Below, piece after piece: positions 17,007 through 25,610 of a DNA stretch of 64,000 nt (positions are counted from its first letter, which is position 1; every line of letters starts with the position of its first letter). The DNA is from Deinococcales bacterium. GTDB taxonomy: Bacteria; Deinococcota; Deinococci; Deinococcales; JAAFIG01. The notes beneath the pieces were generated by a model that worked only from the letters and a program-made list of their open reading frames with translations, was not told the origin of the DNA and did not search any database. The translations under genes and the position numbers were made by a program. The stretch covers positions 1-64,000 of the forward strand of contig JANYHH010000070.1 in assembly GCA_025359505.1 (NCBI GenBank), read 5' to 3'.

Positions 17007-18776
17007 ATGAAATCACTCAAAAGCTCAATCGCTATTCTCTTTGGCTTGATCGCCGCTGGCAGCGCCGCCAACGCCGCAACCGTCAGCATCGTCCCAGTCC
17101 AAGGCGCGAAATTTTTAGCTGGCGCAAATTTTGATCTGCGCGTCGAAATCAGCGGTCTCAAAGGCGTAGCCAAAGACGTGACCGTGACCGTCAACGGCCG
17201 CGAGGCTGGCGACTACTTCAAAAAGCCACTCGTCGCCTCGAGCATCGCGGCTGACAATCAAAACCTGATGGTGCGCGGCGTGAACATCCGCACGCCCGGT
17301 AAGCTCGAGATCATCGCTCGCGGTGTGGACGACGCGGGCGTCTTCATCAAGCAGGTCAGCTACGACGTGGTGAATGAAACGAACTTCGGCAAAAGAGCCA
17401 AAAACATCATCATCTTCATCGGCGATGGCATGGGCTGGAATACCGTCACCAACGCCCGCATCGTCATGCACGGCATCGAGAACGGTAAAGCACGCGACTT
17501 GCTCAATATGGAAAAAGCCGATTCCGTGGCGACGATTGCGACCTCGGGCTTGAACGGCTTAGTCACCGACAGTGCCAACAGCGCCAGCGCCTACAGCACG
17601 GGGCACAAGACCGCCAACAACGCGATGGGCGTCTACCCGGACAACACACCGGACACGCTGGACGACCCGCGCCAAGAGAACTTGTTTGAGATTTTGAAGC
17701 GCACCAAGGATTACGGCTTCGGTTTGGTCACGACCTCGTATTTGGCGGATGCGACGCCCGCCGCGTGGGTCGCGCACACGCGCCGCCGCGCCGATTACAG
17801 CGACATCATCGGACAGTTTTTTGACGGCCCCGTGCGCCCAAGCGTGCTGATGGGTGGCGGTTCGATTGATTTCCTGCCCAAGAGCGTCAAAGGCTCGAGG
17901 CGCAAGGATGAGCGTGACATGATCGGTGAGTTCCAAAAAGCCGGGTATCAGTTCGTCAGCTCCGCCAAAGAACTCAGCACCGCCAAGCCCGATAAGGTGC
18001 TGGGCCTGTTCCAGTTGCAATGGATGAACGGTTACATCGACCGCGTGCAGACCAAGAACCCCGACACGCTCGGCGCGTTCACCGACCAGCCGCTGCTGTG
18101 GGACATGGCAACCAAAGCGATTGCATCGCTCGAGGCGCTGCACCCAAATGGATTTGTGCTGATGGTCGAGGGCAGCAACTCCGACGTGCTGCAACACAGC
18201 TTGGATTGGCAACGGGCCACATGGGACGCGATTGAGATGGACGTGGCGGTCGGCAAAGCCAAGGAATGGGCCGCCAAGCGCGGCGATACGTTGGTGATCG
18301 CCACCGCCGACCACGCGCACAGCAACTCAACGTATGGCACGTACAACACCGCCAAGGGCGCGGGCGCTCCGACGGGTACGGCAGCGGGCGTGGGGCTGTA
18401 CGAAGATTACGGCTTTCCGACCTACACCAACAACCGCGACCAGTACGGCTTGCCAATGGCTCGCACCGACATCGGTTTAGCCGTCGGTTACGCCGCGTCA
18501 CCCGCACACTATGAGCAGAACATCGTGCAAGACAAGCCCAACGTGCCAACCGCCACGCAGGACGGCAAGACCGTCCCGAACCCAGCCTATGCGGGCGGTC
18601 AGCTCGCCGGGGGCAACATCGGCGGCACGAGCGGCAATCACACGGTCGATCCCGTGCCACTGTTCGCCACCGGGCCCGGCAGCCAGTTCTTCAAAGGTTC
18701 GATGGACAACACCGAGGTTTTCTTCGGCATGGCCAGAGCCATCGGCATCGACGCCAACCGCAACCTCAGCAGGTAA
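17007..18776 (+). CDS. Alkaline phosphatase, secreted
   Basis: 589 aa with a signal peptide (hydrophobic stretch about residues 7-24). An N-terminal beta domain (about 25-120) precedes the phosphatase core. Metal and catalytic motifs are in PhoA-superfamily order: FIGDGMGW (Asp), VTDSANSASAYSTG with the nucleophilic Ser, VEGSNSDVLQH, IATADHAHSN (Asp-His) and SGNHTVDPVPLF (final His). It hydrolyses phosphate monoesters outside the cytoplasm for phosphate supply. The extra N-terminal domain makes it longer than E. coli PhoA (471 aa). A hairpin overlaps its ribosome binding site and a CTCGAG-containing hairpin follows the gene. CTCGAG density is lower here than in neighbours. Confidence 0.93.
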   Translation: MKSLKSSIAILFGLIAAGSAANAATVSIVPVQGAKFLAGANFDLRVEISGLKGVAKDVTVTVNGREAGDYFKKPLVASSIAADNQNLMVRGVNIRTPGKLEIIARGVDDAGVFIKQVSYDVVNETNFGKRAKNIIIFIGDGMGWNTVTNARIVMHGIENGKARDLLNMEKADSVATIATSGLNGLVTDSANSASAYSTGHKTANNAMGVYPDNTPDTLDDPRQENLFEILKRTKDYGFGLVTTSYLADATPAAWVAHTRRRADYSDIIGQFFDGPVRPSVLMGGGSIDFLPKSVKGSRRKDERDMIGEFQKAGYQFVSSAKELSTAKPDKVLGLFQLQWMNGYIDRVQTKNPDTLGAFTDQPLLWDMATKAIASLEALHPNGFVLMVEGSNSDVLQHSLDWQRATWDAIEMDVAVGKAKEWAAKRGDTLVIATADHAHSNSTYGTYNTAKGAGAPTGTAAGVGLYEDYGFPTYTNNRDQYGLPMARTDIGLAVGYAASPAHYEQNIVQDKPNVPTATQDGKTVPNPAYAGGQLAGGNIGGTSGNHTVDPVPLFATGPGSQFFKGSMDNTEVFFGMARAIGIDANRNLSR

Positions 18777-18787
18777 CGCAAATTCGA

Positions 18788-18816
18788 GGCTCGAGGGGAT
18801 GATGACCCCTCGAGCC
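18788..18816 (+). terminator. Hairpin after alkaline phosphatase, stem contains CTCGAG
   Basis: GGCTCGAGGGG (18788-18798), loop ATGATGA, CCCCTCGAGCC (18806-18816): a perfect 11-bp stem. It begins 11 bp after the stop. No T-run follows, so it may be a processing or attenuating hairpin rather than a strong terminator. Confidence 0.65.
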
Positions 18817-18853
18817 ACTGTTCATCTCGAGGTCAAAGTTCTAGGGTGGTGAC

Positions 18854-19282
18854 ATGCGTTTATTTTTGCTGGGCATTTTCGCACTGCTGACCGTGACACT
18901 CGCGCAACCGGCCGCCGAACCAATCAAATTCGCGGAGTTGTACACCACGACAATTCGCGGGCTGAACTTCAGCCCGAAAACACTGGAACTCAATGGCAAG
19001 CGCATCGAGTTGCTGGGCTACATGGCCCCGCCATTGCGACCACGCTTGACGTTTTTTGTCTTGACCAAAACCCCACTGGCCGTCTGCCCGTTTTGCACCT
19101 CGGCCGCCGACTGGCCGCCGGACATTGTGGTTGTGTATCTACCCAAAGGGCGCGACACGCTCTCGAGTGCGTACCCAATGCGGATTCGCGGGCGCTTGGA
19201 ACTCGGCGTCAAGGAAGACCCGGAGACGGGCTTCGTCAGCATGATCCGCATTTACGCCGACGACTGGTCGGAAATTCGTTGA
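18854..19282 (+). CDS. Secreted DUF3299-like protein, possible metal-handling factor
   Basis: 142 aa with a signal peptide (MRLFLLGIFALLTVTLAQ). The mature part, with LNGKRIELLGYMAPPL, a CPFC motif and PPDIVVVYLP, resembles DUF3299 (oligonucleotide-binding-like fold). In Pseudomonas, DUF3299 genes sit beside a MacB-like ABC transporter in a Zur-controlled zinc cluster (PA4063-PA4066 type). The same trio is present here: this gene overlaps the ATPase start by 4 bp, and the ATPase overlaps the permease by 4 bp. A role in zinc or other metal homeostasis is inference from that context. Confidence 0.65.
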   Translation: MRLFLLGIFALLTVTLAQPAAEPIKFAELYTTTIRGLNFSPKTLELNGKRIELLGYMAPPLRPRLTFFVLTKTPLAVCPFCTSAADWPPDIVVVYLPKGRDTLSSAYPMRIRGRLELGVKEDPETGFVSMIRIYADDWSEIR

Positions 19283-19941
19283 GCGTCGCTGTCTTGCAAG
19301 CCTCGAGCGTGATCTACCCCGATGGCACGCGGGTCGCACTGCCAAATTTGCGGCTGGGGGCGGGAACAGAACTGGCGCTGGTCGGCCCGAGTGGCAGCGG
19401 CAAGAGTACAGCGCTGCACGCGTTGGCAGGCTTGGTGACGGTGCGCGGTGAGGCAAACTGTGCGGGACTAAACCTGACGAGCGCGACCCTCGCGCAGCTC
19501 GAGACGCACCGCGCCCAATCGGTCGGTTTGCTGTTTCAGGACTTTCACCTGTTAGAGGGCTACACGGCGCTCGAGAATATCATCGCAGCGCTCGGCTTGT
19601 CCGGCATGGGCATCGGGGCTGCGACGCTCGAGGCCAAAGGCTTGCTCGACAGAGTCGGGTTGGCGCACCGCGCCCATCAGACCGGGGCGCAGTTATCGAC
19701 CGGCGAGCGTCAGCGCGTGGCACTGGCGCGGGCGTTGGCGGTCAAACCCAAAATCATTCTCGCCGACGAACCGACCGCGCATTTAGACGCGGCTCGAGCG
19801 GCGGATGCGCTGCGCTTACTGCGCGAGTTGCGAGCCGAACTCGGCGCGGCGTTGTTGATCGCCACGCACGACCCGATGGTGATCGCCGCGCTGCCGCAGC
19901 AAATCACGATCTCCTCGAGTCTGGATGAGGTTGCCGCGTGA
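19279..19941 (+). CDS. ABC transporter ATP-binding protein (LolD/MacB type)
   Basis: 220 aa from TTG 19279, which overlaps the preceding stop (TTGA). Walker A GPSGSGKST, Q-loop LLFQDFHLL, signature LSTGERQRVALARAL, Walker B IILADEPTAHLD and H-loop IATHDPMV. The LSTGE form and the short length are typical of LolD/MacB/FtsE-type ATPases that power substrate extraction or mechanotransmission rather than transport across the membrane. It pairs with the FtsX-like permease that follows. A codon upstream in the DUF3299 gene is not credible as the start. Confidence 0.92.
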   Translation: MSVAVLQASSVIYPDGTRVALPNLRLGAGTELALVGPSGSGKSTALHALAGLVTVRGEANCAGLNLTSATLAQLETHRAQSVGLLFQDFHLLEGYTALENIIAALGLSGMGIGAATLEAKGLLDRVGLAHRAHQTGAQLSTGERQRVALARALAVKPKIILADEPTAHLDAARAADALRLLRELRAELGAALLIATHDPMVIAALPQQITISSSLDEVAA

Positions 19942-21125
19942 CATTGTGGCTGCTGATCCGCAACTTACGTACCCGTGCGCTCGAGAACGCCTTGACGATC
20001 CTCGCGGTGGCGCTCGGCGTGGCGGTGGCACTCGCCGTACCGCTGATCCTCGCCAGTTTGCGCGAGGGCGTGATCCGTGCGTCCAACAGTTTCGATTTGC
20101 TGATTACCGCACGCGGCAGCCCGACGCAGGCGGTGCTGAACACGATTTTCTATCAGGAAGCGCCGATTGGCAACGTGCCGTACAGCCTGTACGAATCGCT
20201 CGAGCGCGACCCACGCACCGCCAAGTTGATTCCGCTGGGCTTTGGCGACAATTACAACGGCTCACCGATGGTCGGCACATCCGCCAAGTTTTTTGAGCTG
20301 AGCGAGGGCATCGGCAAGCGTCCGCTGTACGGCATCGCCAGCGGTCGCGCCTTCAAAAGTCCCTTCGAGGCCGTGATCGGCGCGGCGGTCGCCCGGCGCA
20401 GCGGCTTAAAAATCGGCGACAAATTCAAAAGCGCTCACGGCGTCACGCCGACGCTCGAGGAGGAGCAGCACAAGCAGCAGTACACCGTCGTCGGTATCCT
20501 CGAGCCATCGGGCGCACCGGGAGACCGAGCGATTTACATTCCCATCGAAGCGATTTGGGACGTTCATGGGCAAAGCGGCTCGAGCCGCGAGATCACGGCG
20601 ATGCTCTACACGCCAACGCGCTTAGGGTACGTCTATCAGATCGCCAGTGAGCTGGAGAAAAGCCGCGTCGCACAGGGCGTCTTTCCGGGGCAGGTGATCG
20701 GGCGCTTGCTGGACTTGCTGGGACAGGGACGGGCGGGCTATGAGATCGTCGGCGCATTGGCACTGGTGCTGGCGCTGTCCACGGTCGCCGTCAACACCTT
20801 GGCGGCTGCCCGCACCGCGCAGCGCAATCTAGCCGTGCTGCGAGCCATCGGCGCTAGGGCCACACAGACGTTTTGGCTGGTCTTGCTCGAGGCGCTGCTG
20901 ATCGCGCTGGGCGGCGTGCTGCTCGGTGTGGGGCTGGCGTATCTCATCGCTATGATCGCCGCGCAGATCGTCGCCGCGCAGACCAGCGTGACGCTGCCCG
21001 TGATGGCGCTCGAGGTCGGTGACGCGCTGCGGGCACTGCTGGTCGTGCCCGTCGCAGGGTTGTTCGCCCTGCTGCCCGCGCTGGCCGCCGCCCGCCGCAG
21101 CCCACTCGAGCGGCTGACGCGCTAA
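19938..21125 (+). CDS. ABC transporter permease (MacB/FtsX type)
   Basis: 395 aa from GTG 19938, overlapping the ATPase stop by 4 bp. It has an N-terminal membrane helix (NALTILAVALGVAVALAVPL), a large extracytoplasmic domain (about 45-260) and three C-terminal helices (about 265-290, 310-345 and 360-380), the MacB/LolC topology. The C-terminal segment RAIGARATQTFWLVLLEALL is typical. It works with the ATPase 19279-19941 and probably with the DUF3299-like secreted protein. The substrate is unknown. Confidence 0.9.
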   Translation: MTLWLLIRNLRTRALENALTILAVALGVAVALAVPLILASLREGVIRASNSFDLLITARGSPTQAVLNTIFYQEAPIGNVPYSLYESLERDPRTAKLIPLGFGDNYNGSPMVGTSAKFFELSEGIGKRPLYGIASGRAFKSPFEAVIGAAVARRSGLKIGDKFKSAHGVTPTLEEEQHKQQYTVVGILEPSGAPGDRAIYIPIEAIWDVHGQSGSSREITAMLYTPTRLGYVYQIASELEKSRVAQGVFPGQVIGRLLDLLGQGRAGYEIVGALALVLALSTVAVNTLAAARTAQRNLAVLRAIGARATQTFWLVLLEALLIALGGVLLGVGLAYLIAMIAAQIVAAQTSVTLPVMALEVGDALRALLVVPVAGLFALLPALAAARRSPLERLTR

Positions 21126-21130
21126 CGTTT

Positions 21131-22045
21131 TTAGCAGCTTCGCGGCGACTCGAGAAAGCTTTGCAGCGTGTCGCGCACGCCATTCGCAATCGCCACACGA
21201 AACGATTCTTGACCCAAGGCTTTTCCATCAATCGCATTGGTGTGAAACGCCGTTTCAACAATCGCGCTCGGCATCAGCGCGTAGCCCGTCTCGCCGTAAT
21301 TGCCCGACCCCGCGACCGCCGCATCAGGCCAGTTCAACTCTGGACGCTCGAGGCGAATCGCTTTTGGAATCGCCCGCGCCAAACCTCGAGCCAGACACGC
21401 ACTCTGCGTGGGCAACTCGCTCGAGGCGGCGCTGAGAAACGGGTGATCGGCGTAGAGCACCAGCGACCCTCGAGCGCCTGCCCTACCCGCGTTGCTGTGC
21501 AAGCTCAACAGCACGTCCGTCTGCATTTGATTGGCGTAAAGCGCCCTTGCGCGGATGTCCTGACCCTGAGCGCAATCGCCGCGCAATGACCAGCCGCTCG
21601 AGTCCCAGATGCCCGCGTCCACCTCGAGCGCTGTCAAATGATGCCGCGCCGCCTCGCGCCACGCGGGTTGCCCGCTTACGCCGAGTTTCCCCGTCCCCAA
21701 TTCGCGGGTGCTGAGCACGACCGCGCCAGCCGCCTCGAGCACGCGCTTGACGGTGCGAGCCATGCGCAGGTTGGAATCGTCCTCTAATGCGAACACGCCG
21801 CGCCCGTCGGCTTGCGGGCGCTGAAAATCCCACGTGCCATCGTCCGAAAGCGTCAAGCCGTGACCGGGATTGAGCATCACTCGAGCGCCGCGCAGGGATT
21901 TGGGCAGTGGGCGCGGCGCGGTGAAATCAGGAATCGGGCTGCCCGCGCATTCAGACTCTAGCGGCGAGCGCAGCCTCGAGACAAGCCAGAGAACTGCAAC
22001 CAGCGCAATGAGTCCCAACATCAACCAGCCGATTCTGCGCGTCAC
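21131..22045 (-). CDS. N-acetylmuramoyl-L-alanine amidase (Amidase_3)
   Basis: 304 aa with an N-terminal membrane anchor or signal (LMLGLIALVAVLWLVSRL). The zinc-dependent Amidase_3 domain cleaves the amide between MurNAc and the stem peptide. Ligand and catalytic residues: His in VMLNPGHG, Glu in FALEDDSNLRMA, His in LLSLHSNAG, and Glu in SAIVETAFHTN. The insert between the first ligands and the LHSNAG motif is longer than in AmiA. Convergent with the ABC permease, 5 bp apart. Confidence 0.92.
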   Translation of the reverse strand: MTRRIGWLMLGLIALVAVLWLVSRLRSPLESECAGSPIPDFTAPRPLPKSLRGARVMLNPGHGLTLSDDGTWDFQRPQADGRGVFALEDDSNLRMARTVKRVLEAAGAVVLSTRELGTGKLGVSGQPAWREAARHHLTALEVDAGIWDSSGWSLRGDCAQGQDIRARALYANQMQTDVLLSLHSNAGRAGARGSLVLYADHPFLSAASSELPTQSACLARGLARAIPKAIRLERPELNWPDAAVAGSGNYGETGYALMPSAIVETAFHTNAIDGKALGQESFRVAIANGVRDTLQSFLESPRSC

Positions 22046-22077
22046 TCGAGCAGTCTGGCGGGCAGACCATGAGAATT

Positions 22078-23061
22078 TTACGGTTCGATGATGACTTTGC
22101 CGGTGCTGCCCCTCGAGAACATCAGTTCAAACGCCTTGCCCGCGTCCTCGAGCTTGAAAACCTGCCCGACCTGCGGCTTGACCGTGCCCGACTCCAAAAG
22201 CGGGTAGATAAACGCAGTCGCCGCTTGCATCGCGCCGGGGACGGACATCAGCGGCGTTAACCACACGCCCGTCACGGAAACGTTGTTCTTCATCAGCGAG
22301 GTCGGGTTGAGGTTGGCTGGCTCGCGGCTGGCGTTGCCGATCACCAGCACGCGCCCGAGGCTACCCATCGCGCTCAGGCGATCCTGAAAACCGCCACCGC
22401 CGGTGACGCTCAAATACGTGTCTACGCCGTTCGGCGCAACCTCGAGCATTTTTTGTCTCAACTCGAGATCACCGCTGAGGAACACGTGATCCGCGCCGAG
22501 CGACTTGGCGATCTCGAGCTTTTCTGGGGTGGACGCGGTGGCGATCACGGTCGCACCCATGGCTTTGGCGAGCTGAATGCTGGCTGTGCCCAGCGCCCCA
22601 GCCGCCGCCTCGATCCACACGGTTTCGCCCGCTTGCACGCGCCCGAGCGTCACCAGACTGAAATACGCGGTGTAGTACGACACGGGCAGCGCAGCGGCGG
22701 CTCGAGCGTCCAACACGGCGGGAATCGGCAGGCACGCCGCAGCGGGCGCGGTCGCGTACTCCGCGAACGCGCCGCTGCCGCCGAGCGCCGCGACCAGTTG
22801 CCCGATCTCGAGATGACTTACGCCTTCACCGAGTGCGACGATGTGACCACTGAACTCCATGCCGGGCGTGAACGGCGTCCGCGCTCGAGTCAGGTACTCG
22901 CCGCGCACGTTCAGCACATCGGCGAAGTTCAGTCCAACCGCCGCGACTTTTAAGAGCACCTGCCCCTTGCGCGGCGTCGGCACGGGCATGGTTTGCATCT
23001 CGAGAACTTCGGGCCCGCCGAGTTGGTTGACGCGCACGGCTCGCATGGATTCTGGGATCAT
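22078..23061 (-). CDS. NADPH:quinone reductase-like MDR oxidoreductase
   Basis: 327 aa of the zeta-crystallin/QOR medium-chain dehydrogenase family: an N-terminal GroES-like domain (GLNFADVLNVRGEY, PGMEFSGHIVALGEGV), then a Rossmann domain with the AAAGALGTASIQLAKAMGA loop. No structural zinc cysteine cluster is seen, as expected of quinone reductases. It ends in KVIIEP. Its ATG overlaps the stop of the long surface-protein gene by one base (TGATG), so it may be translationally coupled to a gene with which it has no obvious functional link. Confidence 0.9.
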   Translation of the reverse strand: MIPESMRAVRVNQLGGPEVLEMQTMPVPTPRKGQVLLKVAAVGLNFADVLNVRGEYLTRARTPFTPGMEFSGHIVALGEGVSHLEIGQLVAALGGSGAFAEYATAPAAACLPIPAVLDARAAAALPVSYYTAYFSLVTLGRVQAGETVWIEAAAGALGTASIQLAKAMGATVIATASTPEKLEIAKSLGADHVFLSGDLELRQKMLEVAPNGVDTYLSVTGGGGFQDRLSAMGSLGRVLVIGNASREPANLNPTSLMKNNVSVTGVWLTPLMSVPGAMQAATAFIYPLLESGTVKPQVGQVFKLEDAGKAFELMFSRGSTGKVIIEP

Positions 23062-25508
23062 CAGGGTACTTTCAGCGGCAACGTGATTGGGTTTGGCGCT
23101 GCCGTGATTGGTGTGATATCAACCAGAGTCAGCAATTGTTGAACATCTGATTGCGTGCGAAGTAGCGCAGGGTCTGGGCAAACCTGTTTGAATGAAGCCC
23201 CATAAAAACCAGTCCGACCGCTTGTCGTCACTGGGTCGCCTTCAAACGGCGCGGGTAAAGCATACGTGGTTGACGAGCCAACGCTCGTTCCGCTGTAAAT
23301 TCCTTGGAACGTGTAAGTCAGTCCGCCTTTGATAAATACCGCCAAGGCATTACCGACTTGAACCGCGTTCTGCCGTTGCTCAGTTGCCCCTGCTGCGTTC
23401 GCAGTTAAGTCCATCGCAATGCCCGGTAATCCAGCGCAATTGTTGGTGTCGTTGCTGATGAAGCCAGCCCATTGGTTACTAGTGACCGCGAATGCTGCGT
23501 CTGCACTCGTTGCAATGACCACACCTTGACTATCAATCACTTTAACTTGCAAATTGTGATTACCAACGTTGAGGTTGCAACTTCTTGTTGACGCGAAAGT
23601 GATCGTAGAGCCAGAATCCGTATATTCAAAAATATTCGCTGGAATTCCATCAATTAAAAACTGCCACGTACCAGTGCCAGTCACGCCAACGAACTCGTAG
23701 TCAAGCGCCCCTTTGACTCGAGGACAGAGTTGGGCAGAACCGTTGTAAGGCGTCGTCATACGAATGCTAGTCTTGACGCCTTTTTCGCACTCAACAACTA
23801 CTTTTTCTGTACTTTTTTGCTCGGGTACGTTCTTGTTGGTAATGATGATGTCTGTCATGAGTTGTCCAACTTTTGTACAAGTGGCGGTGAACGCAACGCT
23901 TGCCGTTTTGGTTGGATCAGTTGTACCACTAACAGGATTGAGTTTAAGCCACGTAATGCCAGCAGGTAGCGTAGCTGTCCACTCAAGCGGGCGAGTACCG
24001 TTATTGGTAAACTTGGCTGTGCCAGTCACTGTTTTACCAACTGCTACTTTTGGCGGTATCAGCGCATAAGCGATGGTGACGGGGCTGAGAGCCGGGTTAC
24101 CATTACAAGTAAGCTTTATGAGTACGTTCTGAGTCGGTGTCCATTTCAATCCCGGCACTGGGACATCTTGATTAGTTTTAGGATCTTTAATGAAAATCGT
24201 TTCTGTCTCTCCAGTGAAGGCACGAACGTAAACACGCTTCTCTACTGGCTGCGTAGACGCTATCGCAGGGCAATTTAATGCAGGAACAGAGTAATTTACG
24301 CTTTTTCCAGAGAAAATCTCGGTGAGTCCAGCGGGGAAAATAGCTGTAAAGTTGTCGCCGTAGTTGACGCGGAGCAGTGATCCGGCGGCTCCCGTGTTGC
24401 TTGCAGTGATCGTTGCGGGAATATTTGCATCTCCGGGGCGGGCTTCTAAAGTGAGGGGAGAGTTGTTTGGTGGCGCAGCTATTGACAAAACCGCAAAGCC
24501 TTTATTAGCCATTATGTTTATTCCAGCCACACCGCCGCTTGTCGGATCGCCTCCAGTAAGTGGTGGCACGACACCATCAGGCTGAAGACAAGGGATATTG
24601 CCTTTCAATACTACTTTTGGAGTAAACGTACCATCTGCTGTAGCTGTACCATATCGTAAGCCGCTGAGCATGACTCCAGTAAATGATCTGCCACCACTAG
24701 GATTCACAATAGGCACTCCCGTTACTGGATTATATTGTTTCTGTCCAATGCTAACCATTGCTTTCATGGCTTGAGGATCACCAGCATTCCCCCAGCCCGT
24801 AATTGGAAAAGAGATTACTGGTAATTTTGTGAGCGCTCCGCTACCCGGCTTCAATGCTTTATCCTTATAATCGGGTAGCTCATACCTCAAAATCAAAGGA
24901 TAAGAAATCGGATCACGTTTATATTCAGGATGAGTATCATATCGATCTGCATAGAATCGCACAATCAATGCTGTAGTAATCTCGAGATAGACTCGCGAGT
25001 TAGAAGTCCATGAGCGAAGTTGAATACCTGATCCGGGATTAGTAATTACAGGATATATTTTGCTCCATTTACTTTTGAAGGCTGTTGTGATTGGAGGATC
25101 TAAAAGATCGCTATTTAGGTTCAATTGACTTAGCAGATCTAAAGTGACATATCCTTTTGTATCAAAAGTTCCGGGGGCAGGAGGATTCTGTTTCATAAAA
25201 ATACTAATTTGATTTGAACCATTAATGCTCAAACCAAAATCCATTTGTTGTTTATTATCAGAGTAGCCGCCAGCATATACAAAGCCCGGTTCACTAGCAG
25301 TTACATTCTGGTTAGTGGTTGGAATCGTTGTAGTGAATTCTACAGCATTCGTTCTAGAATCTGCCGGGCTATTGAAACGCACGTAAGGACCATCCTCGGT
25401 CTTACATACACTTAGAATAGGAGTTTGAAGCTGTAAGTCAGTGCTAGATGGCAAATCATTGAGAGTTAGTGAGTCATTGACAAAACCGACAGGTAATTCA
25501 CCTGTCAC
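23061..25508 (-). CDS. Large secreted surface protein with Ig-like domain; start probably frameshifted
   Basis: The 815-codon frame encodes a Ser/Thr/Pro-rich extracytoplasmic protein. Residues about 505-605 look like an Ig/BACON-type beta sandwich (FTNNGTRPLEWTATLPAG, WLKLNPVSGTTDPTK). The N-terminus lacks a signal peptide. One is found upstream in another frame: ATG 25614 (MIRQFLVASLLVALTAS) overlaps the previous gene's stop by 4 bp (ATGA). Removing one C from the CCC near 25520 joins the frames through SDTEPTVTGEL. So the gene is either disrupted or carries a base error; the intended span is about 23061-25614. AT-rich, with only about two CTCGAG copies. Function unknown. Confidence 0.75.
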   Translation of the reverse strand: MTGELPVGFVNDSLTLNDLPSSTDLQLQTPILSVCKTEDGPYVRFNSPADSRTNAVEFTTTIPTTNQNVTASEPGFVYAGGYSDNKQQMDFGLSINGSNQISIFMKQNPPAPGTFDTKGYVTLDLLSQLNLNSDLLDPPITTAFKSKWSKIYPVITNPGSGIQLRSWTSNSRVYLEITTALIVRFYADRYDTHPEYKRDPISYPLILRYELPDYKDKALKPGSGALTKLPVISFPITGWGNAGDPQAMKAMVSIGQKQYNPVTGVPIVNPSGGRSFTGVMLSGLRYGTATADGTFTPKVVLKGNIPCLQPDGVVPPLTGGDPTSGGVAGINIMANKGFAVLSIAAPPNNSPLTLEARPGDANIPATITASNTGAAGSLLRVNYGDNFTAIFPAGLTEIFSGKSVNYSVPALNCPAIASTQPVEKRVYVRAFTGETETIFIKDPKTNQDVPVPGLKWTPTQNVLIKLTCNGNPALSPVTIAYALIPPKVAVGKTVTGTAKFTNNGTRPLEWTATLPAGITWLKLNPVSGTTDPTKTASVAFTATCTKVGQLMTDIIITNKNVPEQKSTEKVVVECEKGVKTSIRMTTPYNGSAQLCPRVKGALDYEFVGVTGTGTWQFLIDGIPANIFEYTDSGSTITFASTRSCNLNVGNHNLQVKVIDSQGVVIATSADAAFAVTSNQWAGFISNDTNNCAGLPGIAMDLTANAAGATEQRQNAVQVGNALAVFIKGGLTYTFQGIYSGTSVGSSTTYALPAPFEGDPVTTSGRTGFYGASFKQVCPDPALLRTQSDVQQLLTLVDITPITAAPNPITLPLKVP

Positions 25509-25610
25509 GGTTGGCTCGGGTGTCTGAAGTAGGTGTTTGAGAAACTGGCTGAAGTTGTTGATCGCTTGCGGTCAAAGCAACGAGAAGAGAGGCAACTAAA
25601 AACTGTCGAA

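Noticed and set aside
17559-18320. 253-codon minus-strand frame within alkaline phosphatase
   Set aside because: It covers conserved catalytic motifs of the phosphatase on the other strand and has no ribosome binding site.
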